NCBI GenBank assembly: GCA_021298575.1
Contig: JAJTFM010000016.1
Coordinates: forward strand, 1 to 64,000
Direction of reading: 5' to 3'
Origin: Saprospiraceae bacterium
Lineage (GTDB): Bacteria > Bacteroidota > Bacteroidia > Chitinophagales > Saprospiraceae
Length of the DNA stretch: 64,000 bases
How positions within the stretch are numbered: the stretch's first letter is position 1; every line of letters starts with the position of its first letter. The position numbers and the translations under genes were made by a program. The notes below the pieces were generated by a model. It did no database searches and had not been told where the DNA came from. It saw only the letters and a list, made by a program, of their open reading frames with translations. Shown piece by piece: positions 9,153 through 19,482 of the stretch.

Positions 9153-12100
9153 ACAACCCCATCAGCAACACCTCGATCCCCAGAGATATTTCATCATTCA
9201 GTTCTACCTTGTCGCCGGCAACCTGCTCTTCAAGCACCAGTTCGTCGGCGAGTACTTCCGATTTGATGTAATCGGCGAAACTGGCCACTGCGGCAGCAAT
9301 TGACGGGTGATTTTCCAGTTTTACGTAAATACGGTCTGTCACGCTGAAGTTCTTGTCCTTGCGGGCGTTCTGTATGCGGTTCACCAGATCGCGCGCCAGC
9401 CCCTCTGCCACGAGCTCATCGTTGAGGGTGACATCCAGTGCCACTGTTACCGATCCGTCTGTGGCCGTTTTCCAGCCCGGCAGGTCTTCTGTTTTGAGCA
9501 CCACATCTTCGGGCGTGATGGAATAGGTATTTTCACCGGCAGAAACATCGAGCTTGCCCTCTTTTTCAAGGCGACTGATATCTGTATCTGTCCAGCTCTC
9601 TATGATAGCGGCAACGGCTTTCATGTCCTTGCCGCACTTGGCGCCGAGGGTTTTAAAATTGGCCTTTCCCGATTTTTTCAGCAGACCCGATGAATCGGTT
9701 ACGTACTCCAGCTCTTTCACGTTAATCTCGCTCAGAATCAGCTCGCGCACACCGTCCACCTCGGCGATGAAAGACTCATCGAGTACAGGCAGCAGCAATT
9801 TCTGGAGCGGTTGACGCACCCTGAGCTTTTCCTTTTTGCGGATACTGAGTGCCAGTGAACAGATTCGCTGCGCGTAATCCATCCTTTTTTCCAGCGTCTC
9901 GTCAATTTTGGAGGCATCGGGCGCTACCAGATCGGTCAGGTGTATGGAATCATGTCTGAGCGGCGTGTTGCCGGCCCGTGCTTTCTCGCGTACCGGAGCT
10001 GTCAGATTTCGGTACATCCAGTCGGAGAAGAAAGGTGCCAGCGAACTCATCAGCTGAAGCGTCACCTGCAGGCATTCCCAGAGTGTCTGGTACGCAGCCT
10101 CCTTGTCGTCATTCATTTCACCTTTCCAGAAACGGCGGCGTGAAAGGCGGATATACCAGTTGGACAAATGATCATCTACAAAATTCTCGATGGCGCGGGC
10201 GGCGCGGGTAGGCTCGTACTGATCCATCTCGCGGCGGTATTCGGCCACCAGCGAGTACAGTTTGGAGATAATCCAGCGGTCCAGCTCGCTCCTCTTCTCG
10301 TAAGGGAAAATTTGTTGCTCGTCAATGGTCCAGCCATCGAGATTGGCGTACAGTGCGAAGAAGTTGTAGGTATTATACAGGGTGCCGAACAGCTTGTTGC
10401 GCGTTTCGACGATACCCTCAAGGTTGAATTTCAGGTTATCCCACGGCGATGCGTTCGACATCATATACCAGCGGGTGGCATCGGCGCCGTGAGCAGCGAG
10501 GGTTTCAAACGGATCCACCACGTTGCCTTTCGACTTGGACATTTTGTTGCCCTCTTTATCGAGGACGAGCCCGTTCGACACTACATTTTTATAAGCCACC
10601 GAATCAAAACACATCACGGCAATGGCGTGCAGAGTATAGAACCAGCCTCGGGTCTGGTCAACACCTTCCGCGATAAAATCGGCCGGGAAATTGCGCTCAA
10701 AAGTATCCTTGTTCTCAAACGGATAGTGCCACTGCGCATAGGGCATGGCCCCTGAGTCGAACCAGACGTCAATCAGGTCCAGTTCGCGTCGCATAGGCTT
10801 GCCGGAGGGAGAAACCAGCACCACCTCATCAATATAGGGACGGTGCAGATCGGCCGGCGCCTGCTGACTGAGTCCGAGCTGTGTATTGGCTTTTTCTATA
10901 CCTGCGCGCAACTCTTCTACCGAGCCAACACAGATTTCCTCCTCCCCGTCTTCCGTACGCCAGACGGGCAGCGGAACACCCCAGTAACGGGAGCGGGAGA
11001 GGTTCCAGTCCTGCAGATTTTCCAGCCACTGACCGAAACGACCACTTCCGGTGCTCTCCGGCTGCCAGTTGATGGTCTTGTTCAGTTCGGCCATTCGCTC
11101 TTTGGAGGCAGAGGCCCGGATAAACCACGAATCGAGCGGGTAATACAGTACAGGTTTGTCAGTACGCCAGCAGTGCGGATAGTTGTGTGCGTATTTTTCG
11201 ATTTTGAATGCCTTGTTGTCTTCTTTCAGGCGCAGGGCAATCAGCAAATCGGTAGGCTTGAACTCTTTATCGGAGGTAACTTCTTTCGGATAGTATTCTG
11301 CTTTTACATAGCGGCCGCCGAACTCTTCGCCCAGTTCCGGAACAAAGCGCCCCTGACGATCCACCAGCGGGAAAGGAAGATCCGGATTTTTCTCATTCGG
11401 AATTCCAATCATCGGTATTCCGGCATCGCGCGCCACGCGCATATCGTCCGCGCCAAAGTAAGGGGCCGTGTGCACCACACCTGTACCGTCTTCGGTGGTC
11501 ACAAAATCGCCGGGAATAACGCGGAAAGCGCGCGCTTCCAGTTCGGGGCTCGTCACGTACGGAAGTAACTGTTCATAACGGACACCGCTGAGCTCGCTAC
11601 CCTTAACGGTTTTGATTATCCGGTAAGGAATAGCGGGTTTTTTCTCCGTTGTATCGAAAGGCTGCATGGGCAACTCCGCGTGCTCCGGATTGAAATAGGC
11701 CGACAGGCGGTCTTTAGCCAGTACAACCGACACCGGCAGGGCGTTGTACGGACTGAATGTCTTCACCTTTACATACTCAATATCGGGGCCGACAGTGAGG
11801 GCCACGTTGCTGGGCAGTGTCCAGGGTGTGGTCGTCCAGGCCAGAATACGTACATCTTCGCCTTCTTCATCGAACAGGAAAGCAGACTGGTCCTCATGAC
11901 GCACCCTGAACATGGCGACTACGGAGAAATCAGTCACCTCCTTGTAGCAGCCCGGCAGATTGAGCTCGTGTGAACTCAGACCCGTTCCGGCGGCCGGACT
12001 AAACGGCTGTATAGTAAACCCTTTATAGAGATAGGAATCTCCCTGAGGGGTTTTCTTCTCGTACAGCCGCCTCAGTAGCGACCATACCGACTCGATGTAT

Positions 12101-12558
12101 TCGTTTTCAAACGTGATATAGGGATTTTTCAGATCCACCCAGTACCCCATTTTCCGGGTGATATCGTCCCACATATCCTTGTAGCGCATGACCGTGCTGC
12201 GGCACGCCCGGTTATAATCGTCCACAGAGATCTTTTTACCGATGTCCTCCGTGGTGATACCGAGCTCCTTTTCCACCTGCAGTTCGATGGGCAGTCCATG
12301 CGTATCCCAGCCGCCTTTGCGGTCAACCCGGTAGCCCTTGAGCGTATTATAGCGACAGAAAAGGTCCTTGACCGTTCGCGCCATCACGTGGTGAATCCCC
12401 GGCTTGCCATTGGCGGAAGGCGGACCTTCGTAAAAGACGTAGGACTTGCCTGCGGGACGCTGCTCCACAGATTGTTCAAAAATCCCTTCCTGTTGCCAGA
12501 ATTCAAGGATTTCGGCGTCAATAGCCGGAAGATTGAGTTGTTTGAATTCGCGATACAT
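9151..12558 (-). CDS. ileS: isoleucine--tRNA ligase
   Basis: 1135 aa; EGPPSANGKPGIHHVMART (HIGH-type) and KMSKSKGNVVDPF (KMSKS) motifs. Confidence 0.97.
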   Translation of the reverse strand: MYREFKQLNLPAIDAEILEFWQQEGIFEQSVEQRPAGKSYVFYEGPPSANGKPGIHHVMARTVKDLFCRYNTLKGYRVDRKGGWDTHGLPIELQVEKELGITTEDIGKKISVDDYNRACRSTVMRYKDMWDDITRKMGYWVDLKNPYITFENEYIESVWSLLRRLYEKKTPQGDSYLYKGFTIQPFSPAAGTGLSSHELNLPGCYKEVTDFSVVAMFRVRHEDQSAFLFDEEGEDVRILAWTTTPWTLPSNVALTVGPDIEYVKVKTFSPYNALPVSVVLAKDRLSAYFNPEHAELPMQPFDTTEKKPAIPYRIIKTVKGSELSGVRYEQLLPYVTSPELEARAFRVIPGDFVTTEDGTGVVHTAPYFGADDMRVARDAGIPMIGIPNEKNPDLPFPLVDRQGRFVPELGEEFGGRYVKAEYYPKEVTSDKEFKPTDLLIALRLKEDNKAFKIEKYAHNYPHCWRTDKPVLYYPLDSWFIRASASKERMAELNKTINWQPESTGSGRFGQWLENLQDWNLSRSRYWGVPLPVWRTEDGEEEICVGSVEELRAGIEKANTQLGLSQQAPADLHRPYIDEVVLVSPSGKPMRRELDLIDVWFDSGAMPYAQWHYPFENKDTFERNFPADFIAEGVDQTRGWFYTLHAIAVMCFDSVAYKNVVSNGLVLDKEGNKMSKSKGNVVDPFETLAAHGADATRWYMMSNASPWDNLKFNLEGIVETRNKLFGTLYNTYNFFALYANLDGWTIDEQQIFPYEKRSELDRWIISKLYSLVAEYRREMDQYEPTRAARAIENFVDDHLSNWYIRLSRRRFWKGEMNDDKEAAYQTLWECLQVTLQLMSSLAPFFSDWMYRNLTAPVREKARAGNTPLRHDSIHLTDLVAPDASKIDETLEKRMDYAQRICSLALSIRKKEKLRVRQPLQKLLLPVLDESFIAEVDGVRELILSEINVKELEYVTDSSGLLKKSGKANFKTLGAKCGKDMKAVAAIIESWTDTDISRLEKEGKLDVSAGENTYSITPEDVVLKTEDLPGWKTATDGSVTVALDVTLNDELVAEGLARDLVNRIQNARKDKNFSVTDRIYVKLENHPSIAAAVASFADYIKSEVLADELVLEEQVAGDKVELNDEISLGIEVLLMGL

Positions 12559-12783
12559 AAGTTGTGGTATTATGCAACAACCCCGCCCGGCGCACCGGAC
12601 AGGGTTGTTGTTCTCTTTGCGAACAGCCTACCGCCGTCAGGTGCGCACGCACTGCCGGATAATAATGCTGTCGGATACAATGTTGAAAATCACGGCCCAA
12701 AGGTAAAACAAACGATTCATTTTTAAAGCAGAATAATTCCAGCTATTTTTGCAGCGGAACGGGCCTTTATGCCCGGTTAGACT

Positions 12784-13308
12784 ATGTCAACCCATCGCAA
12801 CGAAGAGGAAATTATCCAGCAGGTACTCAAAATTTTCACCACCCAGCTGGAAAAGGCCGGACTGAGAAAAACGCCCGAACGTTTCGCCATTCTGGAAGAA
12901 ATTTACAAGCGGCACGACCACTTCGACGCTGAGGCGCTCTATATCCACATGAAAAACCGGAATTACCGGGTAAGTCGCGCCACTGTTTATAACACGCTTG
13001 AGCTGCTGGTAAACTGTGACCTGGTGAAAAAACACCAGTTCGGAAAAAATCTGGCTCAGTTTGAAAAGTCTTACGGCTATAAACAGCACGATCATATTAT
13101 CTGCGCCAACTGCGGCAAGGTGGTCGAATTCTGCGACCCGCGTGTTCAGCAAATCAAGAATATGGTGGGAGAAATGCTCAATTTCCGGATTACCCATCAC
13201 TCACTCAATCTCTACGGCATCTGCGGCTCCTGTCAGAAAGAAATGGAGTTCGGTATTTTCCGGAAACAACCCAAACAGGAAGACGACGAACCGGGATGGG
13301 GTGATTGA
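12784..13308 (+). CDS. fur: Fur-family transcriptional regulator
   Basis: [16 protein letters not shown]...[33 protein letters not shown]. Confidence 0.88.
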   Translation: MSTHRNEEEIIQQVLKIFTTQLEKAGLRKTPERFAILEEIYKRHDHFDAEALYIHMKNRNYRVSRATVYNTLELLVNCDLVKKHQFGKNLAQFEKSYGYKQHDHIICANCGKVVEFCDPRVQQIKNMVGEMLNFRITHHSLNLYGICGSCQKEMEFGIFRKQPKQEDDEPGWGD

Positions 13309-13616
13309 GTGTCAATTTCTATTGATGACATCCAAAACTCCGGAACAACAAAAATGACAGTGATGGCCCTACACGTGAGGTTTTATTGGGTACATCCGCC
13401 AAACTGTTTCACCAAATCATATCGTTAGAAATTTTTTTTAAAAGATTTTACCACTTTTTTTTCAACAAATCACCTGTTCAAAGATACTAAAAAACAATAA
13501 AAATCCGTTATAAGGCTATTAATTGAGTCTTTTATAGACCGAATTACAAAAAAAAAATTTCAACAAATCAATTTTTTTGTCCTTGTCCACCGGCGGAAGT
13601 CACCGCACTTTTGTAC

Positions 13617-13743
13617 TGTCAATAAGAGATAACGGCGGTGTTCAGCGAGAAAGCGGTGATTATTGACACCTTGATTCGAAACTTTTCATGAGATTTTATA
13701 CGGGAAATCTGACGCGGCGCAAAAGTGCGCCGCGTTTTTTTTT
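13617..13743 (+). ncRNA. candidate small RNA of about 125 nt with promoter-like upstream box and strong intrinsic terminator
   Basis: Upstream CGCACTTTTGTACTGTC; internal stem GTCAATAA (13618-13625)/TTATTGAC (13660-13667); terminator ACGCGGCGCA-AAAG-TGCGCCGCGT plus a 9-T run; no ORF. Confidence 0.5.
13712..13743 (+). terminator. Rho-independent terminator
   Basis: Perfect 10-bp stem ACGCGGCGCA/TGCGCCGCGT, AAAG loop, T9 tract. Confidence 0.92.
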
Positions 13744-13748
13744 GCCCG

Positions 13749-14309
13749 TCAGTTCCAGGCCGAATATTCGGGTATCTCTGCTATGATCTCGTACTGGTTC
13801 CCCTGATTGTACATGGCCATACTCCACACTTCTGCAGGATCCGTTCGGAAGGCATAGTTGGCGTGCATGGGTACGTTGATCCAGGAGCTACCCTCCATTT
13901 CCTCCTCCAGTTGCCCGCCCGACCAGCCGGCACAGCCGATGAAAAAGCGAATCCTGTCAGGCGTGATGAGTTCGTTGCTGATCAGAAACTTCAGACTGTC
14001 GAAGTCTCCTCCCCACCATACACCGTCGGCCACTTTCAGACTGTCCTCCAACAAATCTCCGAGATTGTGAATGAAATGAAGGGAATCTCCGTGTACAGGC
14101 CCTCCGTAAAACACTTCAGCATTGAAATAGGGGAATTCAGCCACCACATCAGTAATTTTAATTCCGACGGGCCGGTTCAGGATAAGACCCAGACTACCCT
14201 CTTTGTCGTGCTCACAAAGCAGTATGGCGGTTCGCCTGAAGTTGGGGTCTATCATGAATGGTTCTGCGAGCAGCAGCTGCCCGCTCTCAAGTGCATATCT
14301 GGATACCAT
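13749..14309 (-). CDS. YqgE/AlgH family protein
   Basis: SGQLLLAEPFMIDPNFRRTAILLCEHDKEGSLGLILNRP; start trimmed to MVSRYALESG to avoid overlap with fabD. Confidence 0.9.
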   Translation of the reverse strand: MVSRYALESGQLLLAEPFMIDPNFRRTAILLCEHDKEGSLGLILNRPVGIKITDVVAEFPYFNAEVFYGGPVHGDSLHFIHNLGDLLEDSLKVADGVWWGGDFDSLKFLISNELITPDRIRFFIGCAGWSGGQLEEEMEGSSWINVPMHANYAFRTDPAEVWSMAMYNQGNQYEIIAEIPEYSAWN

Positions 14310-14335
14310 GATGAAAAAGATTACCGGACGGCCAC

Positions 14336-15214
14336 TCAGAGTGCTCCTGTAGCCACGTCCTTGTTGATTTTGCGGATGAGTCCGCGCAGTACGGCACTGG
14401 CGCCCACTTCCACAAACTCTGTTATACCGTTTGACACCATATTCTCCACGGTCTGTGTCCAGCGAACGGGGGCGGTCAGTTGTGCGATCAGGTTTTTCCG
14501 GATTTCCTCCGGATCTGTTACAGGCATGGCGTGTACGTTCTGGTATACCGGGCAAACGGGCTGCCTGAATCCGGCGGCATTGATGGCGGTGGCCAGTTCG
14601 TCCTGTGCCGGCTGCATCAGCGGAGAGTGGAAAGCACCGCCTACAGCAAGTACCACCACGCGTTTGGCGCCGGCAGCACTCAGTTTCTCTGTTGCCAGTT
14701 CGATACCCTTGCGGGAGCCGGATATGACCAGTTGGCCGGGAGAATTATAGTTGGCTGCCACCACCACTTCATCAGTGATGCCGGCGCATATTTCTTCTAC
14801 CTGTGCATCGTCCATACCCAGCACGGCCGCCATGGTGCTGTCAGCCAACTCACAGGCCTTCTGCATGGCGAACGCGCGTTTACTCACGAGCTGAAGTGCC
14901 TCTTCAAACGAGAGCGCTCCGGCGGCAGCGAGGGCGGTGAATTCACCCAGAGAGTGACCAGCTACTGCATCGGGCCGGAAATCGTGGCCGGCGATAGCCG
15001 CACGAATATAACTCTCCAGAAAAACCGCCGGCTGAGTCACTTTGGTCTGTGTCAGATCCTCTTTGGTTCCGCTGAACATGACATCCGTGATGCGCCATCC
15101 GAGTATGTCGTTGGCCTGTTCAAACAGGTTTTTGGCCTGTTCGGATGATTCGTACAACTCCTTGCCCATTCCCTCTGTCTGGGACCCCTGTCCGGGAAAA
15201 ACGTAAGCTTTCAT
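14336..15214 (-). CDS. fabD: malonyl-CoA:ACP transacylase
   Basis: VFPGQGSQTEGMGK; AGHSLGEFTALAAAGALS; GGAFHSPLM. Confidence 0.95.
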   Translation of the reverse strand: MKAYVFPGQGSQTEGMGKELYESSEQAKNLFEQANDILGWRITDVMFSGTKEDLTQTKVTQPAVFLESYIRAAIAGHDFRPDAVAGHSLGEFTALAAAGALSFEEALQLVSKRAFAMQKACELADSTMAAVLGMDDAQVEEICAGITDEVVVAANYNSPGQLVISGSRKGIELATEKLSAAGAKRVVVLAVGGAFHSPLMQPAQDELATAINAAGFRQPVCPVYQNVHAMPVTDPEEIRKNLIAQLTAPVRWTQTVENMVSNGITEFVEVGASAVLRGLIRKINKDVATGAL

Positions 15215-15269
15215 ATTGCGTGATTGTTAATAACCGGGGCAAAAGTAGGGGCATAACCCCATGTAACAG

Positions 15270-15695
15270 TCAGGGTTTCGGGAATATTTCTTTCAGTGCC
15301 GACCAAAGCTGGCTTTTTTTGTCGCGATTAGGCTCCAAAACTGATGGTGCATCCGAAAAAAGCCAGGTCGCCCGGTTAAATTGTACGGGGGTGTAAAGGC
15401 TGACCCGGGCACTGCAACCGGCCTGCGCAGGAGTCACACCGAATGAAAGTATGAACTGCGGCGCCGACGGCAGTCCGGAAAAACAATTCACCGCCATATC
15501 TCCCGGAACCTCAACATAGAGTGTATCCTCCCCTGTATCAAGCTCCGCAGCGGCCAGTACGCGGCTGACAAATACCCTGTCTCCTTCCGATACCTTCGAA
15601 ACAAGTACGAGAATCTGCTTTTTGTAACTACCCGAACCCAGCGCAGTTACACTGTTTTCAGCAGCAAGAAATAACGGTATGTTATCTGGAAACAT
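15270..15695 (-). CDS. hypothetical protein
   Basis: ORF with plausible internal start MFPDNIPLF; no family recognised. Confidence 0.45.
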   Translation of the reverse strand: MFPDNIPLFLAAENSVTALGSGSYKKQILVLVSKVSEGDRVFVSRVLAAAELDTGEDTLYVEVPGDMAVNCFSGLPSAPQFILSFGVTPAQAGCSARVSLYTPVQFNRATWLFSDAPSVLEPNRDKKSQLWSALKEIFPKP

Positions 15696-15886
15696 GGCAA
15701 CAGACTGTTTTACGGATGATTGTTTACGCCCGGATTGGCAAAGATATTGAACAAGAGCCATCAAAAATCCGACAAAGCCAAATATTTTTAATCAATTGTA
15801 CAATCAAAAACACGATTATTTTGTGATAGCTGAAAATGTTCCTGTCTGCTTGAAATAAAATTTTTTTCAGTTCCAAAAAACAGATG

Positions 15887-15894
15887 TAAATTTG
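15887..15894 (+). promoter_or_regulatory. Bacteroidetes-type -7 box (TAnnTTTG) upstream of ilvE
   Basis: TAAATTTG matches TAnnTTTG, about 45 bp before the ilvE start. Confidence 0.5.
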
Positions 15895-15939
15895 CATCGC
15901 TTTTTAACAGGTCGTTAACCAGTCAACTAAACTGACACC

Positions 15940-17052
15940 ATGGCTGCTAAGTACTCTATCTCAGTTACCCCGACCGGGGCCTCCAGGTTACCATCGGTTG
16001 ACTTCTCCAACATCCCGTTCGGGAAGGTTATTTCCGACCACATGTTCATCGTTGATTACGATGGAACACAATGGGTCAATCCTCGCATCGAGCCGTTCGG
16101 AAGGCTCGATCTTTCTCCCGCCAATCTTGCGCTCCATTACGGACAAAGTATTTTTGAGGGAATGAAAGCCACCAAAAGCCATGGAGAACCGATGCTCTTC
16201 CGTCCTGAAATGCACGCGCGTCGCTTTAATCTCTCCGCGGAGCGCATGTGTATGCCTCAGATTCCGGAAGATCTTTTCATGCAGGCCCTCAAAATGCTGG
16301 TAGATTTCGACAGCGCCTGGATTCCGGAAGGGGAAGACCACGCTCTGTACATCCGCCCGCTGATGTTTGCTACCGACGAGTACTTCGGTGTGCATGCTTC
16401 TGAAAAATATACATTTCTTATATTCACTGGCCCTGTAGGCCCTTATTATCCAAAGCCCGTCAAACTGTGGGTGGAAGAGGTGTTCACCCGCGCCGTCCAG
16501 GGCGGACCGGGCGAAGCCAAGTGCGCCGGCAACTACGGCTCTTCTCTGCTCCCGGCCATGCGCGCCAAAAAAGCCGGTTACGATCAGGTAATGTGGATGG
16601 ACGCTGTCGAAAAGAAATTTGTACAGGAAGTGGGTACCATGAACCTGTTCTTCGTACTCGATGGCAAGGTAATCACTCCGGCTACAACCGGTACCATCCT
16701 CCGCGGCGTTACACGCGACTCCATCATCACGCTGCTGCGCGAGTGGGGCTACACGGTGGAGGATCGCCTACTTGGTATGGCTGAAATTACTGATGCCTAC
16801 TGGCGCGGTACACTGCAAGATTGTTTCGGAGCCGGTACTGCTGCTGTGGTAAGCCACGTAAGCGAGATCACCTGGCGCGATAAAACATTCGAACTGCCTC
16901 CGGTTGATGAACAGCACCGCCCCATCAGCACACGCCTGAAGAAGCATATCAACCTGCTTCGTATGGGTATGGCAGAAGATACACACGGATGGCTGCACAC
17001 CTGCGAAAATTCAGGTGTGGAAAAACTGCTCTCTGTCGAGACTATTGGATAA
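15940..17052 (+). CDS. ilvE: branched-chain amino acid aminotransferase
   Basis: LHYGQSIFEGMKA; GPGEAKCAGNYGSSLLP; EVGTMNLFFV. Confidence 0.93.
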   Translation: MAAKYSISVTPTGASRLPSVDFSNIPFGKVISDHMFIVDYDGTQWVNPRIEPFGRLDLSPANLALHYGQSIFEGMKATKSHGEPMLFRPEMHARRFNLSAERMCMPQIPEDLFMQALKMLVDFDSAWIPEGEDHALYIRPLMFATDEYFGVHASEKYTFLIFTGPVGPYYPKPVKLWVEEVFTRAVQGGPGEAKCAGNYGSSLLPAMRAKKAGYDQVMWMDAVEKKFVQEVGTMNLFFVLDGKVITPATTGTILRGVTRDSIITLLREWGYTVEDRLLGMAEITDAYWRGTLQDCFGAGTAAVVSHVSEITWRDKTFELPPVDEQHRPISTRLKKHINLLRMGMAEDTHGWLHTCENSGVEKLLSVETIG

Positions 17053-17073
17053 GTTTCCAGATCGAAAAACAAG

Positions 17074-17107
17074 AAATCCCCGCCAGTAGTCACTCCGGCG
17101 GGGATTT
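17074..17107. terminator. hairpin between convergent ilvE and the TonB receptor gene
   Basis: AAATCCCCGCC (17074-17084) / GGCGGGGATTT (17097-17107), perfect 11-bp stem. Confidence 0.8.
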
Positions 17108-17119
17108 CTGTTTACAATA

Positions 17120-19318
17120 TCAGATTTTAACCCGTATTGTCAGCCATATATTGCGCCCCGGACCGTTAATTCCTGACGCGAATGTCCTGTACTGCACGTC
17201 GAGTACATTGTCTATCCCGGCCTGAAGGGTCAGGTTCCGGCCAATAATGTACCCACCCCGGATATTCAGCGTGTACCAGGCCGGCATGCCGTCAGCCGGT
17301 GCGTACTGCAGATTATCCTCTCCCTCCAGATTGTAGTCCTCCAGCTTTTTCTTTCCGTTGAAGAGAAGATATGTCTCTGCGTGAGCCTTTGTTGTATGCC
17401 AGCGGGCGCCCACTTTACCGTAAACCGGCGGTACATGATCAAGCGGACTACCATCGCTTATCCGCCCGCGCGTATAAGCGACCGACGCGTAAGCAGACCA
17501 CGAAGCCGTCACGTCAGCCTGCAGTGTGCTGCTGAAACCCCAAAGCGAGGCCGAACGCTTGTTCTGAAGAGCCAGCACCCTGCTTTTCTCGCCATCGTAA
17601 TAGATGCTGTCCTGACCGTTTACCTGAAACAAATCGGCTACGACGGCATCCCTCAACGCCGTCGCCCACAACACGTTTTCCCAGTGAAGTTTGTCTGCCA
17701 CATCACGCGATATATTCAGGTCAATGTTGTACGATTTCTCCGGATTAAGATCGGAATTGGGTACTACTACACTGCCGGGTTGTGAATCAAATACCTTTCC
17801 CATATCATCCACGTTTGGTACCCGGAATCCGCTAGAGGCACTGGCTGCAACGCGCCAGTTACTGATTCCGCTGTAAACAGCCCCGACATTTCCGGCAATC
17901 AGGGGCGATTGCTGCGATACCTCGCCCGCCAGAAATGGAAAATACTCTGTACTCACAAAAGAACAATTCAGATTCGAAAATCCGACCCGGAATCCTTCGC
18001 TGAATGTCCAGAATTCCCCTTTTTGCCAACTGTGGGTAGCAAAGGCTGCCATATTGTACAGACTGCTGCCACCATCGGGATAACGGGTGCTCTGTGTCGT
18101 TATGTCGCCGGTATTTATATCAACACGTCTCGCAGCAGACTGCACGTCGTTGTACTGTCCGTCAATACCCACACGAAGCGTCTGATTGTCGAGGTATTTT
18201 ACCCCCTGCGCAAGAAATCCGTAAACCTTCACATTTTCAATACGCTCGGTTCTGCGGGAGTTTCCGAAATTTCTGTTGTAACGGCTCTCCTCAATATCCT
18301 GCCAGCTTGCTGTCACATTCAGTTCATCGAATCCGGCAATAGGGCGAATATTCAGATTGTAGGCAGTCATGAGCCTTTTCTGCGGACCATAATACCACTC
18401 TGCCGAGTTCAGCCCGGCGCCTTTCGGGTCGGTGAGCCGGTCGTAGCGCGGTATATTTCCTGAATTGCTGTATTGCACATTCAGCGTATGCCTCACCCTG
18501 TCAGATGACTGAAAAACAAACTTTTGCAGCAAATCATACTGAGTATATCCGGAAAATTTCTGCACATAGGGGTCGGGGTTTTCTACGAGCGTATCGCGGC
18601 CGTTTATCCGGTCGGCATAGTACGTTCTGAGTCCGAAAAACGGAGCGGTGCCCTCTTTTTTCCCCATACGCAGGTCACCAAAATCACTGTAGGTGAACGA
18701 AGTGAAAGACCCGAATTTTTCCCCGCCCAAACTAACGTCAATATGTCCCGTTTTTTCCTGATTGACGGTTCCATAGCGGGTGAAGGCGTGGATACTGCTC
18801 TTCATTTTCTCGCCAGGTCCGGCCAGGTCCGGATTTTTTGTGAAGAAACATACTGCCCCGCCAAGTGCATCAGTACCATAAACAGTAGATGCTGGTCCGA
18901 AAAGAACCTCTGCCCGGTCAAGCGCAGCGTTATCCATCGTGATGACATTCTGCAGATGGCCAGCTCTGTATATGGCGTTGTTCATACGTACACCGTCAAC
19001 CACCAGCAACACTCTGCTCGCCTCAAAGCCACGGATAACCGGACTTCCGCCCCCCTGCTGGCTTTTCTGAACAAATACTTGTCCGGTATTACTCAGCAGA
19101 TCGGCCGTAGAGGGCGCATTCACACGCTCAATCTCCGTACGACGGATAACCCTGACCTGCTGGGCTACAGCTGTTCTGGCCTGCGAGCCGCGACTGGCCG
19201 CCACTACGGTTTCATTCAGCGACACCTCTTCCATTGTGGTGTCTTTTTCAACTTGTTGTGCATGGACAAGTAGCGACAGGAATGTTGCTGCCACAGAAAA
19301 TATAATTGATTTATTCAT
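17120..19318 (-). CDS. TonB-dependent receptor
   Basis: TADLLSNTGQVFVQKSQQGGGSPVIRGFEASRVLLVVDGVRMNN plug domain; C-terminal beta-barrel. Confidence 0.93.
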   Translation of the reverse strand: MNKSIIFSVAATFLSLLVHAQQVEKDTTMEEVSLNETVVAASRGSQARTAVAQQVRVIRRTEIERVNAPSTADLLSNTGQVFVQKSQQGGGSPVIRGFEASRVLLVVDGVRMNNAIYRAGHLQNVITMDNAALDRAEVLFGPASTVYGTDALGGAVCFFTKNPDLAGPGEKMKSSIHAFTRYGTVNQEKTGHIDVSLGGEKFGSFTSFTYSDFGDLRMGKKEGTAPFFGLRTYYADRINGRDTLVENPDPYVQKFSGYTQYDLLQKFVFQSSDRVRHTLNVQYSNSGNIPRYDRLTDPKGAGLNSAEWYYGPQKRLMTAYNLNIRPIAGFDELNVTASWQDIEESRYNRNFGNSRRTERIENVKVYGFLAQGVKYLDNQTLRVGIDGQYNDVQSAARRVDINTGDITTQSTRYPDGGSSLYNMAAFATHSWQKGEFWTFSEGFRVGFSNLNCSFVSTEYFPFLAGEVSQQSPLIAGNVGAVYSGISNWRVAASASSGFRVPNVDDMGKVFDSQPGSVVVPNSDLNPEKSYNIDLNISRDVADKLHWENVLWATALRDAVVADLFQVNGQDSIYYDGEKSRVLALQNKRSASLWGFSSTLQADVTASWSAYASVAYTRGRISDGSPLDHVPPVYGKVGARWHTTKAHAETYLLFNGKKKLEDYNLEGEDNLQYAPADGMPAWYTLNIRGGYIIGRNLTLQAGIDNVLDVQYRTFASGINGPGRNIWLTIRVKI

Positions 19319-19482
19319 TGATTTCAACAAACGATTGCTGCCGGTGTCGCTAACGCGCACCTGCAAAAGTGAAAGTACCTCCGGTGATCATACCGGAAGT
19401 GATATAAACTGGAAATCAATTGCCCCGGAAAAAAAGACTCAACCTGGCAATAAAAAATAACCCCGGGCAAGACCCGAGCCTC

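Noticed and set aside
14310-14555. Long N-terminal extension of the YqgE ORF overlapping fabD
   Set aside because: The extension (MPGIPERTRHACN...) lacks family similarity. The internal start MVSRYALESG matches the family start and removes the overlap.
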